This document shows positions 59,026-64,000 of a DNA stretch of 64,000 nt, piece after piece. Location of the stretch: contig JAWOBE010000076.1 in assembly GCA_046498185.1 (NCBI GenBank), positions 1 through 64,000 of the forward strand, read 5' to 3'. Position 1 is the stretch's first letter. The number at the start of each line of letters is the position of its first letter. The translations under genes and the position numbers were made by a program. This DNA is from CAYXDR01 sp046498185. GTDB lineage: Bacteria > Desulfobacterota > DSM-4660 > Desulfatiglandales > Desulfatiglandaceae. The notes beneath the pieces are model-generated. The model did not search any database. It was not told the DNA's origin and saw only the letters and a list, made by a program, of their open reading frames with translations.

Positions 59026-60693
59026 TCATTTAAGGGCACGCCGCAGAAACCCGGCTGAGCGGGAATGTGCGGCGCTTGTCTCCTCTTCCTGAATCTGCGT
59101 TGAATTCGGCTTCTTTGTGCCGTTACGTTCTCTGGAGAGCTTATATTGGATGCTGTCCACCAAAGCCTGCCAGCTTGCCTCTATGACATTCTCCGAAACC
59201 CCGATAGTCGACCAAATTTCCCTGGGATCCCTCGATTCTATTCTCACCCTGACCTTTGACGCTGTGCCTGACTCTCCATCGATTACACGAACCTTGAAAT
59301 CGACAAGGCCCATCTCTTCAATTTCCGGATAAAACTTCGTGAGAGCCTTCCTCAGAGCATTATCCAGAGCGTTTACCGGCCCGTCACCTTCCGCCGCAGT
59401 GATTTCCTGGTCTTCTCCGACCGAAATTTTTATAGTCGCATGACAGGATCCGGGTCCGGAACGGTTTTTCTCGGTGGTCACACGGAAGGATTCCAGCACA
59501 AAAGGCTCCTCGAACTGCCCCGTCACCTTCTTCATCAGCAACGCCAGGGAACCTTCGGCTGCATCGAACTGGTAGCCTCCTTCTTCAAGCCGTTTGATTT
59601 CGCTCACGATACGACTGCTGTCAAATCCGTTCCCCCCGAGCTTAATGTCGAGTTCCCTTGCCTTGTAGGATATATTACTTTTACCGGACAGATCCGATAC
59701 CAGCACTCGCCTGCGATTACCGACAATTTCCGGGGCAAGATGTTCATATGCCACAGGATCTTTTTGTATTGCGCTTACATGGATGCCTCCCTTATGAGCA
59801 AACGCGCTCTTCCCTACAAAAGGCTGCTGATTCAGCGGGGCGACATTGGCCACTTCACTGACAAACCGCGATAGTTCGGTAAGATGCCGGATTGATTCCG
59901 ATGGAACGCATGAATAACCCAATTTTGCCTGCAGATTGCCTATCACCGAAACAAGATCTACGTTACCGCATCTTTCTCCATAACCGTTGATTGTACCTTG
60001 GACAAGAGAAGCACCGCAACGAACGGCTGCAAGAGTGTTGGCAAGTGCGAACCCGCAGTCATTATGGGCGTGGATTCCGAGGGGAACTTCGAGGTCGGCC
60101 GCGGTCTCTTTGAAAATACGTTCCAGGTCCCAGGGCGTAGTACCGCCGTTTGTATCGCAAAGCACCACGACATCCGAACCTGCGCTCATGGCGGCTTCAA
60201 GTGTTTTGAGGCAATAGGCCCGATTGTGAATATAGCCGTCAAAGAAATGCTCTGCATCGTAAATTACCGCAAGACCTTTTCTTTTAAGGAAATCAATTGT
60301 TTCATAAATCATCGAAAGGTTTTCTTCCAGGCTCACGCCAAGGATGCGGCTGGCGTGAATTTCCCAACTCTTTCCGAATATTGTGACAGTATCGACGCCG
60401 CTTTCGAGAAGCGATTGAACTCCGGCATCCTTTTCCACCGATGAATTCGCAAAACGTGTGCTGCCGAATGCAACCAGCCGTGCGTTCTTGAACTCGGCAT
60501 TTTTCATCATTTCAAAAAAATGCATATCTTTCGGGTTAGACCCGGGCCAACCGCCTTCGATAAATGAAACCCCAAACTCGTCCAGTTTGTATGCAATCCT
60601 CGACTTGTCTTTAGCCGAAAGAGTGATCTGATCCCCCTGGCTGCCGTCTCTCAATGTCGTATCGTATATTTGTATTTCTACAGACTCGGACAT
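59026..60693 (-). CDS. cimA: Citramalate synthase
   Basis: A 555-residue enzyme that condenses pyruvate and acetyl-CoA to citramalate, giving a threonine-independent route to isoleucine. The catalytic start is IYDTTLRDGSQGDQITLS, followed by FGVSFIEGGWPGSNPKD, the metal site GIHAHNDCGFALANTLAAV, and AFAHKGGIHVSAIQKDP. The C-terminal LeuA-type domain is present. The FIEGGWPGSNPKD block separates CimA from LeuA. ATG 60693 has GGAGG upstream. The leader ahead of the gene contains an attenuator and a leader peptide, so the gene is probably regulated by charged Leu/Ile/Val-tRNA. Confidence 0.95.
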   Translation of the reverse strand: MSESVEIQIYDTTLRDGSQGDQITLSAKDKSRIAYKLDEFGVSFIEGGWPGSNPKDMHFFEMMKNAEFKNARLVAFGSTRFANSSVEKDAGVQSLLESGVDTVTIFGKSWEIHASRILGVSLEENLSMIYETIDFLKRKGLAVIYDAEHFFDGYIHNRAYCLKTLEAAMSAGSDVVVLCDTNGGTTPWDLERIFKETAADLEVPLGIHAHNDCGFALANTLAAVRCGASLVQGTINGYGERCGNVDLVSVIGNLQAKLGYSCVPSESIRHLTELSRFVSEVANVAPLNQQPFVGKSAFAHKGGIHVSAIQKDPVAYEHLAPEIVGNRRRVLVSDLSGKSNISYKARELDIKLGGNGFDSSRIVSEIKRLEEGGYQFDAAEGSLALLMKKVTGQFEEPFVLESFRVTTEKNRSGPGSCHATIKISVGEDQEITAAEGDGPVNALDNALRKALTKFYPEIEEMGLVDFKVRVIDGESGTASKVRVRIESRDPREIWSTIGVSENVIEASWQALVDSIQYKLSRERNGTKKPNSTQIQEEETSAAHSRSAGFLRRALK

Positions 60694-60710
60694 AGCATGC
60701 CTCCAGACCG

Positions 60711-60747
60711 AAAAAAAACCCGCTGCCAGGAGGCCTGGCAGCGGGTT
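60711..60747 (-). terminator. Attenuator terminator of the cimA-leuA-ilvBNC operon
   Basis: A perfect 13-bp stem AACCCGCTGCCAG / CTGGCAGCGGGTT (60735-60747 and 60717-60729) with the 5-base loop GCCTC is followed on the minus strand by a T run (60711-60718). It lies 18 bases before the cimA start and 16 bases after the leader-peptide stop. The loop and top of the 5' arm (CCAGGCCTC, 60730-60738) are fully complementary to GAGGCCTGG in the leader-peptide codons 33-36 (60775-60783), so an alternative structure can compete. Confidence 0.88.
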
Positions 60748-60763
60748 CAATTTTTTTTATGGG

Positions 60764-60880
60764 TTACGCCATTACCAGGCCTCGGCGTGTCAGATCGACA
60801 CCAATAAGGAGAAGCAACAGAGAAGCAAGTATCCCTGTTGCGCTGCTAATGACGATAATACTGAGGGCTTCGAAATGCAT
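60764..60880 (-). CDS. Branched-chain amino acid leader peptide (attenuation)
   Basis: A 38-codon open frame with AGAGGACG ahead of its ATG at 60880. The product is unusually rich in Leu, Ile and Val (17 of 38): LSIIVI near codons 6-11, then IL, five consecutive Leu and Ile (codons 21-26), and GVDL and GLV near the end. It ends 16 bases before the terminator stem and downstream of a good promoter. Composition and layout match ilvL/leuL-type leaders, in which slow translation at these codons prevents termination. No other role is evident; a small membrane protein is the only alternative. Confidence 0.8.
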   Translation of the reverse strand: MHFEALSIIVISSATGILASLLLLLIGVDLTRRGLVMA

Positions 60881-60927
60881 CGTCCTCTAGTCACCCCGTT
60901 GAACTTCAAAATTAATAATAGAAAAAC

Positions 60928-60956
60928 ATAATAAAGAAAGACATCCCAATAGTCAA
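60928..60956 (-). promoter_or_regulatory. Sigma-70-type promoter of the branched-chain operon
   Basis: The minus strand has TTGACT (60951-60956), a 17-base spacer and TATTAT (60928-60933). Transcription would start near 60921, about 40 bases before the leader peptide ATG. A TTGAA-C-TTCAA palindrome at 60899-60909 lies at about +12 to +22. Confidence 0.75.
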
Positions 60957-60988
60957 GAAATTTTTTCTACACGCAATATGACCTTCAT

Positions 60989-62683
60989 CTATTGCTGTGT
61001 AACCCTGAATACTTCCTCTATTGTCGTCACGCCTTCGAGGACCTTCATCGCTCCCGCCTCTCGAAGGGTCACCATACCCTGCGCCACACCCTGTGATTTG
61101 ACGGCGCCGGCATCGGAGCTTTTGAGGATTGTTTTTTTTACTTCATCGGTCATCATGAGAAGCTCGAAAATCCCCGAGCGTCCGTGGTATCCGGTGTTCA
61201 TACATGACGGGCACCCCACGCCCCGATAAAAGACCTTCCCTTCCACCATTTCCGGTGTCAATCCAATACTCCGGTATTCGGCCTCATCCGGCACATAGGG
61301 AACTTTGCATTCGCTGCAGATCACACGGACAAGCCTTTGTGCCAATATCGCTATGACCGACGAAGTAACAAGAAAAGGCTCAATACCCATATCTATCAGC
61401 CGAGTCACTGCACTGGCGGAATCGTTCGTGTGCAGCGTAGAAAACACCAGGTGGCCGGTCAGGGCCGACTGCGTGGCGATTTCCGCAGTTTCCAGATCCC
61501 GGATTTCTCCCACCAAAATTACGTCCGGGTCTTGTCTCACAATAGAGCGAAGGCCGTTTGCGAAGGTCAGGTTTATCTTGGGATTAACCTGGATCTGACC
61601 GATACCGTCCATCTGGTATTCCACAGGATCTTCGATCGTAATAATGTTTATATCGGGTATATTTATTGAAGATAACGCCGCGTAAAGAGTCGTGGTCTTG
61701 CCGCTGCCGGTGGGTCCGCTCACAAGCATGATGCCATATGCCGAGTGGATCAACCGATCGAAATTAAGGCGCATCGACGGCGGCATTCCCAAATCCGATA
61801 CATTCAACAGCACTGAAGTCTTGTCCAACAAGCGCAGCACGACCCTTTCGCCGAACGAGGTGGGAATGGTGGAAACACGTATGTCGATATTCCTTCCTGC
61901 CATACGGATCTCAATGCGTCCGTCCTGGGGCAGACGCTTTTCTGCGATGTTCATGTTGGCCATGACCTTCACCCGGGATATCAATGCAGACTGTATCCGC
62001 TTGGGAGGGGAAAGCTTATCATACAGAATCCCATCCACGCGGTAGCGGATTTTCAAAGCGTGGTGTGAAGGTTCGATATGGATGTCACTTGCACGGGCCT
62101 TGACAGCCTGGGACAACATAAGATTCACAAGCTTTACGATTGGAGCGTCACTGGTATCCTCCAGCAAGTCTCCTGTTTCCTCGATCTCGGAAATAATTCG
62201 GTCCGTGTCGTCCTCGTGCATATCCTTGACAACCTGTTCGGCCGAATCCCGGTTTAAATCGTAGGCATAATTTATCAGAGAATTAATTATACGGGCCGGA
62301 GCCAAAGCGACTGGAACATCATCGAACCCCGAGATCAACCTAAGATCGTCCAGCGGCTGAAACAAAAGGGGATCGTTCACCGCGATGAACCGTTCGGCTG
62401 TATTCAGAACCGGAAACATCCGCCATCTTTTCAAAAACAAAATCGGCACCTGCTCCGTGAAATCCGTATTCAGGCCTTCAGAAGCGATCTCTTTAACGAA
62501 AGACATAGAAAACTGAACCGCTAGAGCCTGAAGCAACTGTTCTTCGCTGATGAGATTTTGACGCATCAGAATCTCACCGAGCCTGCCGCCTTTGACGTTT
62601 TGAAGGGAAAGAGCAGATTCCAAAGCCTCTTGATCAAGTCCGCAGATTTCAACCAATATTTCTCCAAGCAGCCGGTGAGTCAT
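60989..62683 (-). CDS. gspE: Type II secretion system ATPase GspE
   Basis: A 564-residue secretion ATPase. The N-terminal MshEN-type domain (LLGEILVEICGLDQEALESALSLQ) precedes the ATPase core with Walker A GPTGSGKTTTLYAAL, the Asp box TIEDPVEYQM, Walker B LVGEIRDLETAEIA and the His box HLVFSTLHTNDSA. The zinc-binding cysteines are CSECKVPY and CPSCMNTGY. It powers pseudopilus assembly for protein export across the outer membrane. GAGGATTGATGC precedes ATG 62683; the gspD TGA stop lies inside this sequence. Confidence 0.95.
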   Translation of the reverse strand: MTHRLLGEILVEICGLDQEALESALSLQNVKGGRLGEILMRQNLISEEQLLQALAVQFSMSFVKEIASEGLNTDFTEQVPILFLKRWRMFPVLNTAERFIAVNDPLLFQPLDDLRLISGFDDVPVALAPARIINSLINYAYDLNRDSAEQVVKDMHEDDTDRIISEIEETGDLLEDTSDAPIVKLVNLMLSQAVKARASDIHIEPSHHALKIRYRVDGILYDKLSPPKRIQSALISRVKVMANMNIAEKRLPQDGRIEIRMAGRNIDIRVSTIPTSFGERVVLRLLDKTSVLLNVSDLGMPPSMRLNFDRLIHSAYGIMLVSGPTGSGKTTTLYAALSSINIPDINIITIEDPVEYQMDGIGQIQVNPKINLTFANGLRSIVRQDPDVILVGEIRDLETAEIATQSALTGHLVFSTLHTNDSASAVTRLIDMGIEPFLVTSSVIAILAQRLVRVICSECKVPYVPDEAEYRSIGLTPEMVEGKVFYRGVGCPSCMNTGYHGRSGIFELLMMTDEVKKTILKSSDAGAVKSQGVAQGMVTLREAGAMKVLEGVTTIEEVFRVTQQ

Positions 62684-62686
62684 GCA

Positions 62687-64000
62687 TCAATCCTCGCCTG
62701 AATCCATATTTTTGAATATTTTTAAAGGATCTGCAGTCGGCTTCATATTAATGGTCCCTTCCTTTATGCGGTCTATATGCTCCCGCTTGATATCGTGGAG
62801 TACCTCGGCGTCCTCCTGGTTTTCGACTATGTGAGGAGTCAAAAAAATAAAAAGGTTCTGTGCTTCATTTCTCCTTGAAGTAGACTTGAATGCCCAGCCA
62901 AGTCCGGGTATGCCCCCAAGACAAGGAACTTTGTAATCCGAACGATTCATCAATTCATCTATCAATCCACCGATCACTATCGTATTCCCATCCTTGACGA
63001 TGACTGTGGTTTTGGCCACCCGCTTCAATGTAGTAGGTCTGGCCTTGTCCGTGTCGTCGGTTACCTGTGAAACCTCCTGTTCGATTTTGAGCCGCACGAA
63101 TTTTTCCCTGTTGATCTGAGGAGTAATCGTCAGCGTCACACCGACATCCTTGTATTCGTATGTACTATAATCCCGTAAAGTATCAGTGGTTTCAGCCCGG
63201 GTTTGAAAAGGCACATTTTTAACCACCTGTATCTGGGCTTCTTCATTATCTGTTGTCATTATCTGGGGGGTTGATAAAATTTGAACCCCGTCTTCGGTCT
63301 GCATAACGTTTATTACCGCACCAAGGGTTTCAAAGGTAACGCCCCCTATTTCGATAATATTCCCTATTACTCCGAGGGAAAAGCCGCTCGGCACGCCGGT
63401 TGCGTCGAGAATCGGCGTTGGAGGCTTTGAAGCGCCGAATGAAATTATCTCACGTCCCTTGTGACTGCCCGTGTCATCTCCAATTCTCCAATCTGTGCCG
63501 AGTTTGAGATCCTTATTAACGCTGACTTCCATGATCAGAGCTTCTATGTAAACCATACGCCGCGGGATATCCAGCTGCTGGATGACATTTTCGAGCACCA
63601 GGTAGTCTTCCTTGTTCGCTGTAATAACAAGTGAGTTGGTGGCTGCATCGGCAACGATTTGGACCTCTTTGGAAATCACCGGAGCCTTCCCCGGCTCAGT
63701 CGAATCCTTGCTCTGCTTCACCGGTATGGCCATTAACACTTTCGTCAAATCCTCGGCGTTGGCGTGCTGAAGGTAAATAACCCGAATATCTCCCTCCCCC
63801 GGAGGTGTCTGTTTATCTACAAGGGCCACCAGTTCCTTTATGCGGCGGATATCTGATTCGGAAGCCAGAACGATCAAAATGTTGGTGCGCTCATCGGGTA
63901 CTATCTTTATAGCCACAACGTCCGCCTGTCCTTTCTTACGGGCTTCCTGGGCGGCGCTCTGGAATAATGTGTTCAAAGACCTGGCCAGATTCGACGCCGA
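62687..64000 (-). CDS. gspD: Type II secretion system secretin GspD, 5' partial
   Basis: At least 437 residues of the outer-membrane secretin, with its start beyond the right edge (the frame is open to base 64000). Visible are N-domain repeats (VVAIKIVPDERTNILIVLAS, VVDKQTP, VQIVADAATNSLVITANKEDY), the secretin core beginning LDIPRRMVYIEALIMEV, the central gate and beta-barrel region (ILSTPQIMTTDNEEAQI, VGVTLTITPQI), and VPCLGGIPGLGWAFKS near the C-terminus. The first Met-like codon (TTG 63976) is internal. It forms the export channel for GspE-driven secretion; the order gspD-gspE is typical. Confidence 0.93.
   Translation of the reverse strand, partial: SASNLARSLNTLFQSAAQEARKKGQADVVAIKIVPDERTNILIVLASESDIRRIKELVALVDKQTPPGEGDIRVIYLQHANAEDLTKVLMAIPVKQSKDSTEPGKAPVISKEVQIVADAATNSLVITANKEDYLVLENVIQQLDIPRRMVYIEALIMEVSVNKDLKLGTDWRIGDDTGSHKGREIISFGASKPPTPILDATGVPSGFSLGVIGNIIEIGGVTFETLGAVINVMQTEDGVQILSTPQIMTTDNEEAQIQVVKNVPFQTRAETTDTLRDYSTYEYKDVGVTLTITPQINREKFVRLKIEQEVSQVTDDTDKARPTTLKRVAKTTVIVKDGNTIVIGGLIDELMNRSDYKVPCLGGIPGLGWAFKSTSRRNEAQNLFIFLTPHIVENQEDAEVLHDIKREHIDRIKEGTINMKPTADPLKIFKNMDSGED

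Overview
The window comes from a sulfate-reducing member of the Desulfobacterota (former Deltaproteobacteria). The main evidence is a complete dsrMKJOP operon, a tetraheme cytochrome c3-type protein, a di-heme succinate/fumarate oxidoreductase, an AOR-family oxidoreductase and several ferredoxin-like proteins. Most genes lie on the minus strand. No rRNA, tRNA or CRISPR array was seen. Both ends cut genes: a fumarylacetoacetate-hydrolase-family gene on the left and gspD on the right.

Layout. 1-4.5 kb: two FAH-family hydrolases and an iron-containing alcohol dehydrogenase (+), a palindromic dispersed repeat, and an aldehyde:ferredoxin oxidoreductase (-). 4.6-12.3 kb: a sigma-54-controlled cluster with a class III aminotransferase, a NitT/TauT-type ABC importer (two ATPases, two permeases, one binding protein) and a PAS-AAA+-Fis activator. 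A -24/-12 promoter and an inverted-repeat candidate enhancer site lie between activator and aminotransferase. 12.4-17.4 kb: hisF, recQ, a c3-type cytochrome and a 2x[4Fe-4S] ferredoxin. 17.6-23.5 kb: dsrMKJOP headed by an RsbRD-domain gene, behind a clear sigma-70-type promoter with a palindrome at its start site. 23.6-29 kb: sdhCAB and mnmG. 29-45 kb: housekeeping genes (purA, HNH nuclease, TPR lipoprotein, rpoH, tyrS, rodZ-like, SurA-like PPIase, mfd, ldcA, coaX, folP, ftsH). 45.5-53 kb: a DUF4301 gene, a heptamer tandem repeat, a Crp/Fnr regulator divergent from a degenerate HD-domain protein and an Fe-S protein, a formyl-THF hydrolase-like gene, DUF2080, GNAT, CBS-ACT and UspA genes. 52.9-61 kb: a branched-chain amino acid operon (cimA-leuA-ilvB-ilvN-ilvC-nitrilase). 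61-64 kb: gspE and gspD of a type II secretion system.

How the parts work together. DsrMKJOP passes electrons between the quinone pool and cytoplasmic sulfite reduction. Cytochrome c3, ferredoxin and Sdh/Frd belong to the same redox economy. The branched-chain pathway starts from pyruvate and acetyl-CoA (cimA) and serves isoleucine, leucine and valine. Its front end carries a full transcription-attenuation module not obvious from gene calling: promoter, a 38-residue Leu/Ile/Val-rich leader peptide, a competing 9-bp pairing, and a 13-bp terminator stem with a U run just before cimA.

Most unusual points: (i) that attenuator; (ii) ilvB, whose only sensible start is an ATC codon; (iii) the ABC importer, in which the missing H-loop histidine of one ATPase and the degenerate signature of the other fall in the same composite ATP site; (iv) four same-orientation copies of a hairpin-forming repeat with hexamer expansion, two of which overlap the stop codon of the preceding gene; (v) an HD-domain protein that has lost its metal ligands next to an FNR-type palindrome. 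Family assignments rest on recognised motifs and remembered family features; no database search was possible.
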